From a virus, in the IMG/VR virus record IMGVR_UViG_3300047564_003912, positions 1-31,887 of that record: a stretch of DNA of 31,887 nucleotides, one strand, 5' to 3'. Shown piece by piece: positions 15,939 to 21,762 of the stretch. A program made the position numbers and the translations under genes. A model generated the notes under the pieces. That model did not search any database. It was not told the origin of the DNA and saw only the letters and a list, made by a program, of their open reading frames with translations. Position 1 is the stretch's first letter; every line of letters begins with the position of its first letter.

Positions 15939-16890
15939 AGGCATCAACTTTGTGCAGGATACACGGAATAATTTCACCTGCTCTGGCTACGGCAACTGTG
16001 TCGCCAATCTGTAGCCCGAGCATTTCGATAAAACCTGGATTATTAAGTGTTGCTCGGCTAACTTGTGCGTCGCCGATCATAACAGGTTCAAGGATAGCCA
16101 CTGGCGTGACTTTACCACTTTTACCTACTTGCCACTCAACCCCAAGCAATTTCGTTTCAACGTGTTCTGCTCGCTCTTTTAGTGCATAGGCACCTTTGGG
16201 ATGTTTTGAAGTATATCCCAGTTCTTGGAACAAAGCATTATCGTTTACACGAAATACTACGCCATCACACGGATAGATTTTATCCAAGTCAGGCTCGTTG
16301 ATAACACTAAAGCCAAATTGCTTTAGCGTTTTCAAATCTTGTGTATAGCATTCACTAATACACGGCTGAGCACCATAAGCGAAGAAGCTTAGTGCTCGTG
16401 TTTTGAACTCATCTACACTTTTTAGGTTAAGCGAACCTGCTGCGTAGTTACGAGCATTTTCAATGTGTTTTGGAGCCACAATCTCACCAGTAATTTGGAC
16501 TACGCCTTTGTGGTTGATTTCGAGTGGCACCAAGTTGCGATGATTGCGGATTTTGTCTGTGATAATTTGACCTTCAACACCATCACCGCGGGTAAGTGCC
16601 TGCACAAGCACGCCTTCAACGTACAACAGACTAATAGCCGCGCCGTCTAGTTTAGCACTGCAACTAACGTTTTTAATGCCTTCCAGCGGACGCTTGCCTT
16701 CGCCTTCGTAGTACTTTTGCAGTGAATACATTTGGTATAGGTGTTTAGCCGTATCACCCACTGCTTGTGCACCTACTTGGCTGTAGCCGCAAGTATCGGC
16801 CAGCCTATCAAACTGCTCGTCACTAATGATTGGGCTGCCTGCGTAATATGCGCGACTAGCCCTGTTAAGAAATTGTTCAAGTTCTGTCAT
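15937..16890 (-). CDS. ligA: NAD+-dependent DNA ligase, N-terminal subunit (adenylation and OB domains)
   Basis: Catalytic half of a LigA-type ligase, about 317 residues from ATG 16890. It has domain Ia (TELEQFLNRASRAYY..SDEQFD), the nucleotidyl-transfer Lys in SAKLDGAA (Lys80), TRGDGVEG (near 103-110), ITGEIVAP, CDGVVFRV, a KHPKGAYALK motif and an OB fold with GKVTPVAILEPV and RAGEIIP. The frame extends to a GTG at 16920, but a near-consensus promoter (16900-16928) lies inside that extension, so ATG 16890 is preferred; it would be almost leaderless. Zinc finger, HhH and BRCT domains are in the next gene. Confidence 0.92.
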   Translation of the reverse strand: MTELEQFLNRASRAYYAGSPIISDEQFDRLADTCGYSQVGAQAVGDTAKHLYQMYSLQKYYEGEGKRPLEGIKNVSCSAKLDGAAISLLYVEGVLVQALTRGDGVEGQIITDKIRNHRNLVPLEINHKGVVQITGEIVAPKHIENARNYAAGSLNLKSVDEFKTRALSFFAYGAQPCISECYTQDLKTLKQFGFSVINEPDLDKIYPCDGVVFRVNDNALFQELGYTSKHPKGAYALKERAEHVETKLLGVEWQVGKSGKVTPVAILEPVMIGDAQVSRATLNNPGFIEMLGLQIGDTVAVARAGEIIPCILHKVDA

Positions 16891-16899
16891 AGTGATTAT

Positions 16900-16928
16900 A
16901 TTATAGCAGTTTAGGGTCACGATTTCAA
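16900..16928 (-). promoter_or_regulatory. sigma70-like promoter at the ligase N-part start
   Basis: TTGAAA (16923-16928) and TATAAT (16900-16905) on the minus strand with a 17-bp spacer, 11 of 12 consensus bases. A second overlapping TATAAT is at 16895-16900. Only 9 nt separate the -10 box from ATG 16890. The -35 box lies inside the end of the PC4-like gene. Confidence 0.78.
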
Positions 16929-17207
16929 CTCAGAAATTTTGTTGCAATAATGCTGAATAATTTCTTCAGCTTCGCCTTTTGATACTATATCAAATAATCC
17001 GTCTAGGAGTGCGTAGATATTTTCCATGCTAGCTTCCATGCTGACACCTTCTTTGCTAGGCACGAATTCGCCTTCGTAGCTTTGAAAGTATTTGCGAATA
17101 TTAATATAGTACTTATCACGAAACTCGCTAATGGTAAGCTTTAGCTGATAAAACTTTTCTTCGTTGTGATAAATGGTTTTTTCGTAGTGTAGAGTGCTGT
17201 CGGTCAT
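16917..17207 (-). CDS. PC4-like ssDNA-binding protein
   Basis: A 96-residue protein resembling the transcription coactivator PC4 fold: YQLKLTISEFRDKYYINIRKYF (two beta strands with the IR-x-Y/F core) followed by EGEFVPSKEGVSME, equivalent to the PC4 G-x-x-x-P-x-x-x-G turn, and a C-terminal helix (ENIYALLDGLFDIV). PC4-fold proteins bind ssDNA as dimers; T5 encodes such a homologue tied to recombination-dependent replication. It overlaps the upstream 65-residue gene by 4 nt and precedes the ligase gene. Fold assigned by eye from pattern. Confidence 0.78.
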   Translation of the reverse strand: MTDSTLHYEKTIYHNEEKFYQLKLTISEFRDKYYINIRKYFQSYEGEFVPSKEGVSMEASMENIYALLDGLFDIVSKGEAEEIIQHYCNKISELKS

Positions 17208-17401
17208 GGTAGCTCGTCAATATCCGTTTCCATTATTTCAATGGCTTGTTCTACGGCGTTGCTCAGCTCTTGCCATGACTGCAGTGTGTGCATAGAGTCT
17301 GTTAGTTTAATATTGTACATCCCATCACCATGTGCAATTATTTCAAATAACTGCCTATCGTCTTCTTGACCACTAATAGTATCAATATACAGTTTAATCA
17401 T
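17204..17401 (-). CDS. Hypothetical small acidic protein
   Basis: A 65-residue acidic protein, unrecognised, with a two-strand, one-helix look (YNIKL then SWQELSNAVEQAIEIME). It overlaps both neighbours by 4 nt (ATGA), indicating translational coupling with the 206-residue gene before it and the PC4-like gene after it. GGGAG precedes the ATG at good spacing. Confidence 0.75.
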   Translation of the reverse strand: MIKLYIDTISGQEDDRQLFEIIAHGDGMYNIKLTDSMHTLQSWQELSNAVEQAIEIMETDIDELP

Positions 17402-18018
17402 ACAGGCACTCCCAATTCACGAAGATGTTCCAAACTAGCCAGCTCATAGTGTGGCTGCCAACAATGTTGTTGCCACTTTTCGCTTAGCAACCACATTCTA
17501 TAAATATACCCATGTTTAGGGTCAAGACGCTCCGATTCAATCTTTGCTAGGCTATCGTATCTAGCACTGTAGACAACTTCACCCAACTTGAATCTGTCGC
17601 GCAGTGCGCCTTCAGGCAGCAGCTCTGGTTTAAAGTAGCTGTGGCCAGGAACGCGAATAGGCACACTGTAATCTTCCAGCACTTGCTTAATCAAGCCAGT
17701 GCTGCGATAGATACTTTTGCTAATAGCGTCGATTGGCTCGCCTTGTAAGTATTCACTAATAATATACTGAATCTCGTCTTTAGTAACGGGCTTGCCACGC
17801 TTTTCAGCACGAAACTTGCGATCACGTTCACGCTTGTCTTTGTACTGCTGAATAATGGCAGCCAAACGTGTAGTGTTGTATGCCATGCCAAGAATCTGGC
17901 AAGCATCTTTTTTAGTAATAGGCTTTGTACCTTCTTCAGGCTCCAGCAACCTAATGACTCGGGCAATATTGCTGTCTGTCATTAGTTCTTCTTCTAGTTC
18001 ACTACGTTTTCGTGCCAT
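17398..18018 (-). CDS. Hypothetical protein with two HTH-like segments
   Basis: A 206-residue protein. Residues 34-58 (TKKDACQILGMAYNTTRLAAII) and 78-116 (VTKDEIQYIISEYLQGEPIDAISKSI then STGLIKQVLEDY) look like helix-turn-helix modules; the C-terminal 70 residues are Trp/Tyr/His-rich. A DNA-binding or transcription role is plausible, not shown. GGAG is well placed before the ATG. It follows the terminator of the D5-like small paralogue and starts the run leading to the PC4-like gene. Confidence 0.72.
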   Translation of the reverse strand: MARKRSELEEELMTDSNIARVIRLLEPEEGTKPITKKDACQILGMAYNTTRLAAIIQQYKDKRERDRKFRAEKRGKPVTKDEIQYIISEYLQGEPIDAISKSIYRSTGLIKQVLEDYSVPIRVPGHSYFKPELLPEGALRDRFKLGEVVYSARYDSLAKIESERLDPKHGYIYRMWLLSEKWQQHCWQPHYELASLEHLRELGVPV

Positions 18019-18036
18019 TTAATTCTCCAAATAATA

Positions 18037-18057
18037 AAGGCGGCATAAAGCCGCCTT
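18037..18057 (-). terminator. Terminator after the 124-residue DNA-binding gene
   Basis: An 8-bp perfect stem AAGGCGGC/GCCGCCTT (18037-18044 with 18050-18057), 5-nt loop, with TTTATTATTT following on the minus strand. It sits between the stop at 18061 and the next ATG at 18018. Confidence 0.82.
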
Positions 18058-18060
18058 AAA

Positions 18061-18435
18061 TTAAGCCTTGATGACGCTAAGCAGATACACAGCAGCTTTG
18101 CCGGTAAGTTTGCTAAGAATGTCGTCGTCGATAGGTGCGCCTTTGGCTTCGATAGCTGCTTTGAGATCAGCGATTGCGGACTCTTTAGAGACTCGCTTGC
18201 TGCCTTCGCCAGTGCTGGTTTTGGTCTTAGAACCGCCAGAGCTAGTGCCAGGGTCTTTCTTAACGTACACACCTGCTTGAACAAGCACCATGCGAACGCC
18301 GTTAGGAGACATTTCGATTTCTTCGGCAATGTCTTTGATAATTTCAGTACTGGTTTCAGGGGTAGGGCCTGCACCTTCGTACATTTCGATAACTTTTGCT
18401 TTGAGTTCGTCAGTCCATTGAGTAGTAGTAGCCAT
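18061..18435 (-). CDS. Small DNA-binding protein related to the D5-like protein
   Basis: A 124-residue protein. Its N-terminal 60 residues (QWTDELKAKVIEMY, then EIIKDIAEEIEMSPNGVRMVL) form one SANT/HTH-like module with the spacing of those in the 250-residue D5-like protein. A Ser/Gly/Thr/Lys linker (66-85) leads to a C-terminal helical domain (91-124). Codon choice is GC-rich and unlike the AT-rich small neighbours, as for the D5-like gene. A strong AAGGA site and its own terminator suggest an abundant nucleoid- or transcription-associated product. Confidence 0.72.
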   Translation of the reverse strand: MATTTQWTDELKAKVIEMYEGAGPTPETSTEIIKDIAEEIEMSPNGVRMVLVQAGVYVKKDPGTSSGGSKTKTSTGEGSKRVSKESAIADLKAAIEAKGAPIDDDILSKLTGKAAVYLLSVIKA

Positions 18436-18442
18436 GATTTCC

Positions 18443-18697
18443 TTAGTGAGTGTTTTTGGTTTGTTTAATATTACCTGTTTTTACGAGATCGTATTCGATA
18501 AGCTTATCGTATGCAGCCTGAAACGATAGGGCTAGCATATATAGTCTATCAGTAGGAACCAAACTGTCAGGTAAGTCAGCAGGTTCTACTTCATTGTCAA
18601 CGCAAATTTCTTCGATTTTGGATCGAATTTGTATACTTAGTTTTGCGGTTTCTGCTAGCGCAGCACTATCCCAAGCTCTAAACTTGGACTTAGACAT
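18443..18697 (-). CDS. Hypothetical protein
   Basis: An 84-residue mostly helical protein, not recognised. It overlaps the preceding 90-residue gene by 8 nt and shares its promoter. It precedes the small DNA-binding gene by 7 nt, so the three form one operon. Confidence 0.72.
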   Translation of the reverse strand: MSKSKFRAWDSAALAETAKLSIQIRSKIEEICVDNEVEPADLPDSLVPTDRLYMLALSFQAAYDKLIEYDLVKTGNIKQTKNTH

Positions 18698-18962
18698 ATT
18701 CTACGCTTAGTTGCTCCATTTGTTCTGGAATGAATCGGCGATAGTTATGCTTAAGATCAAACTGCTCAAGAAGTGCAATAGTTTCTTCGTGTTGAGCCGC
18801 TTTCATTTTGCTGTATTCGCTGCAAAAATGTGCAAACTCGTCTTCAGGCATTTGCGAAACGTCAATACCTTCAACAAACTTGCTGGGCTGAATCAGTTCG
18901 ATAACAGCGCGACTAGACACAGAGCCGTCTTGCTTTTTGTAATTAAATTCAATAAGTTTCAT
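18690..18962 (-). CDS. Hypothetical protein, first gene of the operon
   Basis: A 90-residue protein with beta-rich start (MKLIEFNYKKQDG) and a conserved-looking end (DLKHNYRRFIPEQMEQ), a pattern I associate with unassigned phage proteins. It lies directly downstream of a strong promoter (18989-19017). Function unknown. Confidence 0.75.
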   Translation of the reverse strand: MKLIEFNYKKQDGSVSSRAVIELIQPSKFVEGIDVSQMPEDEFAHFCSEYSKMKAAQHEETIALLEQFDLKHNYRRFIPEQMEQLSVEYV

Positions 18963-18988
18963 TGTGCAGTTCCGTGAGTTAAAAATAT

Positions 18989-19017
18989 ATTATAGCCTAT
19001 ATAACAGACTAATTCAA
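18989..19017 (-). promoter_or_regulatory. sigma70-like promoter for the 18061-18962 operon
   Basis: TTGAAT (19012-19017) and TATAAT (18989-18994) on the minus strand with a 17-bp spacer. The predicted leader is about 20 nt and carries a weak purine-rich site before ATG 18962. Confidence 0.8.
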
Positions 19018-19028
19018 TAAAGAAATTT

Positions 19029-19289
19029 TTATTCTGTTCCACTAATGCTCTTTAGCAAACCGCGCCTAAAACTGACTGCACTGTTAGGAAACAACAGCGG
19101 AAAAATCAGCACAGGAGCAATAATAGCAGAAACCATAATGTAGATAACTGAACTAAGAATTGGGTATCTTGTAAACTCGTTGTCCACTCCCTTACTTTTA
19201 ACAAAGTTTAGAATAGGCCAAAAGAAAAGGTACCAACAAGCCAAAGAAGTGGATAGTGCAAAGATAATATAGTACTCAATCAACCCCAT
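19029..19289 (-). CDS. Small membrane protein
   Basis: An 86-residue protein with two clear hydrophobic segments (about residues 3-28 and 43-68), a charged loop between (KSKGVDNEF) and a basic tail (RRGLLK). Probably an inner-membrane protein with two helices. It overlaps the preceding gene by 10 nt. A lysis or membrane-remodelling role is possible but unsupported; this is not a typical holin setting. Confidence 0.72.
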   Translation of the reverse strand: MGLIEYYIIFALSTSLACWYLFFWPILNFVKSKGVDNEFTRYPILSSVIYIMVSAIIAPVLIFPLLFPNSAVSFRRGLLKSISGTE

Positions 19290-19672
19290 ACTAGCGCGCC
19301 TCGTTTATCATGCGCCCTAGCACCCAATGTGAAACTTACTTTGTTGGTTTGTGGTTTGTGCTGACGATTGCCGTGCATGGCAATGGCTGCTTGTTGTACT
19401 TTGTCGTTGCTGCTAAACAAATCGTGTGATGCTTTGCCAGTAAACAACTTGAACAGTTTAGCAATTTGAATGTTGGTTTTAGACCAACTGCCGGTAACTC
19501 CAGGAGTTTTACGGCGATAACGCACATCTTTTAGTGCTAGCTCAATTTGCTTGTTATTGGGTTGCTCTTTAAGCAGTTTTTGAAGTTTTCGCTCCCTGTT
19601 ACTTTTCCAACGATTGCTAGACTTGTACAGGGCCGAATAATTTTGTTTTGATTTACTGGCTGATTTTGCCAC
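19280..19672 (-). CDS. Hypothetical basic protein
   Basis: A 130-residue strongly basic protein (many Lys/Arg, especially 1-60). The start is GTG at 19672, with a textbook AAGGAG 6 nt upstream. The basic character suggests nucleic-acid contact, but no fold is recognised. It lies 10 nt after the preceding gene and overlaps the membrane-protein gene by 10 nt. Confidence 0.75.
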   Translation of the reverse strand: MAKSASKSKQNYSALYKSSNRWKSNRERKLQKLLKEQPNNKQIELALKDVRYRRKTPGVTGSWSKTNIQIAKLFKLFTGKASHDLFSSNDKVQQAAIAMHGNRQHKPQTNKVSFTLGARAHDKRGALVWG

Positions 19673-19682
19673 AAACTACTCC

Positions 19683-20030
19683 TTAAAACAGGGATTTAAC
19701 TTCGTACTCGAAATAGTCGTTGCCGTCAACAATGCTTACAGCATCAGACTCTGCAGCGGTCTGCACATTGATGCCGTCTTGAATCTGCATATAATTGTTA
19801 TAGCACTTATTCAAGGCTTCAATAAGCTGCGGAACGGATTCGATGTATACGGGAATACTACGATTGCAGCCATCAAAGATAGTAACTTCTTCGATGCCGC
19901 CAGGATTGGTACCCCACTCTACACCTTGATGAAACCAGCGTGTAATGCCGTCGTCAAGAACCTCAAACGAACCTTCGTCGCCAAAGTCTTCAATATCAAT
20001 ATGGTCTACTTCACCAAAATAAATTTTCAT
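19683..20030 (-). CDS. Hypothetical acidic protein
   Basis: A 115-residue acidic protein (MKIYFGEVDHIDIEDFGDEG at the start). The open frame extends upstream to 20117, but the promoter at 20070-20098 lies in that extension and AAGGAA precedes ATG 20030, so the shorter form is chosen. No family recognised; the acidic beta-rich beginning could be a DNA-mimic or immunity-type surface, which is speculation. Confidence 0.78.
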   Translation of the reverse strand: MKIYFGEVDHIDIEDFGDEGSFEVLDDGITRWFHQGVEWGTNPGGIEEVTIFDGCNRSIPVYIESVPQLIEALNKCYNNYMQIQDGINVQTAAESDAVSIVDGNDYFEYEVKSLF

Positions 20031-20069
20031 TGTGTATGTTCCTTGTTTACACTGGTTGCGGAAAAGATA

Positions 20070-20098
20070 ATTATAATACAAATAACCAAGCAGTTCAA
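20070..20098 (-). promoter_or_regulatory. sigma70-like promoter for the acidic-protein operon
   Basis: TTGAAC (20093-20098) and TATAAT (20070-20075) on the minus strand with a 17-bp spacer, immediately downstream of the terminator that ends the rubrerythrin/tRNA transcript. Confidence 0.82.
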
Positions 20099-20114
20099 TA
20101 AAATATTTTTGCAA

Positions 20115-20140
20115 CAAAAAACCCAGCCTAAAGCTGGGTT
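20115..20140 (-). terminator. Terminator after the CAU tRNA gene
   Basis: An 8-bp stem (20120-20127 with 20133-20140), 5-nt loop and a run of T on the minus strand (20115-20120), 8 nt past the CCA end of the tRNA. Confidence 0.9.
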
Positions 20141-20147
20141 TGGTGTT

Positions 20148-20213
<66 letters not shown>

Positions 20214-20223
<10 letters not shown>

Positions 20224-20360
20224 GGCAACTGTTGCATTATTTCTAGTCGCTGCTCGTCGGTTAGTTTGTGCCAAACCTGTATTTCGTGTACAGTGCGTTT
20301 ACAACCTATGCACTGCAGTTTAGGGTCTAGCTTACAAATTTTTATGCACGGAGTAATCAT
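20214..20360 (-). CDS. DUF1289-family small Cys protein
   Basis: 48 residues from ATG 20360. The pattern S/TPCIKICKLD..CIGCKRT..EI..W..LTDEQR is the DUF1289 signature, with four Cys (TPC, KIC and CIGC) likely binding metal. The function of the family is not established. The ATG lies only 4 nt after the CCA of the upstream tRNA-Val, with no Shine-Dalgarno, and the stop is inside the 5' end of the downstream tRNA (10-nt overlap). A longer frame to 20399 would lie inside tRNA-Val and is rejected. Confidence 0.78.
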
Positions 20361-20364
20361 TGTA

Positions 20365-20440
20365 TGGTACCCAGTAGTGGGATTGAACCACTGACCCACG
20401 CCTTGTAAGGGCGTTGCTCTACCGCTGAGCTAACTGGGTA
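20365..20440 (-). tRNA. tRNA-Val (UAC)
   Basis: Canonical cloverleaf with encoded CCA; acceptor TACCCAG/CTGGGTA, D-arm GCTC/GAGC, anticodon stem ACGCC/GGCGT with loop CTTACAA, T-loop TTCAATC. Confidence 0.95.
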
Positions 20441-20446
20441 TATTCA

Positions 20447-20587
20447 TTACTCAAAGTCAAAAGCTTCGTAGTCTTGTTTGCCTACGCCGCACTCTGGACA
20501 CTCAAAATCGTCTGGTAGTGTATCCCAAGCGCCTTCTGTTTCTTCGTCGTGGATATGTCCACAAACAATACAAACGTACTCTTTCAT
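20447..20587 (-). CDS. Rubredoxin
   Basis: A 46-residue protein: CIVCGHIHD near the start and CPECGVGKQDYEAF near the end, the two C-x-x-C-G knuckles of a one-iron rubredoxin, with the aromatic residues around them. Rubredoxins pass single electrons in the cytoplasm, often to rubrerythrin-type peroxidases. The ATG overlaps the stop of the rubrerythrin-like gene (ATGA, 4 nt), so the pair is translationally coupled. At 46 residues it is shorter than most (about 52), the loop between the knuckles being trimmed. Confidence 0.92.
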   Translation of the reverse strand: MKEYVCIVCGHIHDEETEGAWDTLPDDFECPECGVGKQDYEAFDFE

Positions 20588-21039
20588 TTTAAGGTCTCCA
20601 GTTTCTGTTCGTAGGCTTTAGCGTGCTTTTGCTCAACTTTCTTTAGTGCAGCAAATCTACGCTCTGCTAATTTTAGCAGCTCTTCAAACTCTTTAGCGTG
20701 TTGCTTGGACTCCATGATTTGAAGCTTGGCTTCTAGCATTGCTGTTTCATTTCCTTCTTGCAAAGCCTCTTCTTCAAACTTAGGATACATTTCTGTGTAT
20801 TCATAAGTCTCGCCAGCAATGGCTCGCTCTAAGCATTCTTTGGTGGAAATTTCGCCAAGCAACAGTTCTAGGTGTCCCCAAGCGTGTTTTACTTCTTGTT
20901 CTGCAGTATGCTCAAAGTGGTCTGCAATGTCGTGGTAGCCTTCGCTGCGAGCAATCATGGCAAAGTATTTGTATTTTACGTGCGCCATGCTTTCACCAGC
21001 AAGTGCGCCTTCTAAGTTTTTTAATGTTTTGGATAGCAT
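20584..21039 (-). CDS. Rubrerythrin-like diiron protein (lacks the rubredoxin domain)
   Basis: A 151-residue four-helix-bundle protein: GESMAHVKYKYFA (first Glu ligand), FEHTAEQEVKHAW (E-x-x-H), AIAGETYEYTEMYP (two Glu ligands), then MESKQHAKEF. Rubrerythrins reduce hydrogen peroxide; in most the electron-donating rubredoxin domain is fused at the C-terminus, but here it is a separate adjacent gene. In the last motif Glu and His are spaced one residue wider than the usual E-x-x-H, so one iron ligand may differ. AGGAA precedes the ATG. Likely role: oxidative-stress defence of the infected cell. Confidence 0.88.
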   Translation of the reverse strand: MLSKTLKNLEGALAGESMAHVKYKYFAMIARSEGYHDIADHFEHTAEQEVKHAWGHLELLLGEISTKECLERAIAGETYEYTEMYPKFEEEALQEGNETAMLEAKLQIMESKQHAKEFEELLKLAERRFAALKKVEQKHAKAYEQKLETLK

Positions 21040-21054
21040 TTGTGTGTTCCTGTG

Positions 21055-21128
21055 TGGAGCGTAGTGTGAGAATCGAACTCACGACTGAAGGTTGGAAGCC
21101 TACTGTTTTGCCATTAAACTAACCACGC
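21055..21128 (-). tRNA. tRNA-Gly (UCC)
   Basis: Cloverleaf with encoded CCA; acceptor GCGTGGT/ACTACGC, anticodon loop CTTCCAA, T-loop TTCGATT. The anticodon stem has one T-T mismatch. Confidence 0.92.
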
Positions 21129-21131
21129 TTA

Positions 21132-21227
21132 TTATGTTAAATCTACTAACTCAATATCTAAAAAGCCGTGTTCGTCAATATACCAGTGTATAAATCGAGT
21201 CGGCGGGAAAATCATGATAAACTGCAT
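21132..21227 (-). CDS. Possible 31-residue peptide
   Basis: A short frame (MQFIMIFPPTRFIHWYIDEH at its start) between the tmRNA and tRNA-Gly. No clear Shine-Dalgarno precedes it, and a small TGCGC/GCGCA hairpin lies just upstream. It reads like plausible protein, but size alone leaves it doubtful. Confidence 0.3.
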   Translation of the reverse strand: MQFIMIFPPTRFIHWYIDEHGFLDIELVDLT

Positions 21228-21264
21228 AATTTTTGCGCTTTGGCGCAGTTTAAGTTTTACTACT

Positions 21265-21640
21265 ATAATTAAGCACGCAAGGTTTTGTATGCTTAATTAT
21301 GCACACTTATTCTGTTACGAGGAAAGTGTGCGAAAACCCTAGGCTGTTATTTAGGCAGCCAATGCAAATGTATTATCGTTTGCGTTTACTTTTTGTGCTG
21401 TTTCGGCCGGGTAGTCCCAACCCTACGGCTGTCGCATTGCCGAGTTGTCTGCTTTAATACTTGTCACCTTGTCGAAACCTGGGCTGGCCCATCAGAAACA
21501 TACTTCGTCCTGCAGTTCAGTCTTTTTACAAGTAGAGGCACGGGCTGCAAATATGTTTCTGGTGGACCAGGTGGGAATCGAACCCACGTCCAAGCTGCCT
21601 TTCTCGAGGCTTCATACAACCATATTATCTAGTAGTTCTT
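21265..21640 (-). ncRNA. ssrA: Circularly permuted (two-piece) tmRNA
   Basis: Rescues stalled ribosomes by trans-translation. In minus-strand order: an acceptor piece (about 21640-21560) with T-arm GTGGG-TTCGATT-CCCAC (21571-21587) and 3' CTGGTCC-A-CCA (21570-21560); an intervening segment (21491-21559) whose ends pair (CAGAAACATA at 21493-21502 with 21552-21561); then a coding piece starting GGGCCAG (21490-21484), which pairs with CTGGTCC to rebuild the acceptor stem, followed by the hallmark GGTTTCGAC. The tag frame 21383-21351 reads ANDNTFALAA-stop, with the stop in a GGCTG/CAGCC hairpin. Two hairpins (8 and 11 bp) follow to 21265. Outer ends are approximate. Confidence 0.93.
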
Positions 21641-21761
21641 TGCAAGCTTTAATCCACATAACCACAGTCATGTTGTTTGGGTCGTGATTATGTTCGTACA
21701 TATCCAAAACCCATCTACACATTTCAGGAGTTTTAGCGTGGTGTGCACACAGCAAGTTCAT
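21612..21761 (-). CDS. Possible 49-residue protein between pstS and the tmRNA
   Basis: A short frame starting 1 nt after the pstS stop and ending inside the acceptor piece of the tmRNA. It reads MNLLCAHHAKTPEMCRWVLD at the start, rich in His, Cys and Met, which could be metal-related. No separate Shine-Dalgarno is obvious; translation could be coupled to pstS. Confidence 0.5.
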   Translation of the reverse strand: MNLLCAHHAKTPEMCRWVLDMYEHNHDPNNMTVVMWIKACKELLDNMVV

Positions 21762-21762
21762 T

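Noticed and set aside
17994-18374. A 126-residue minus-strand frame overlapping the 124-residue DNA-binding gene
   Set aside because: It is the +1 frame of the better-supported gene and crosses its terminator; Leu/Lys/Ala/Ser composition is typical of a shadow.
21393-21687. Plus-strand open frames across the tmRNA
   Set aside because: They run through conserved tmRNA structure and contain translated T-arm sequence; the minus-strand RNA explains the region.
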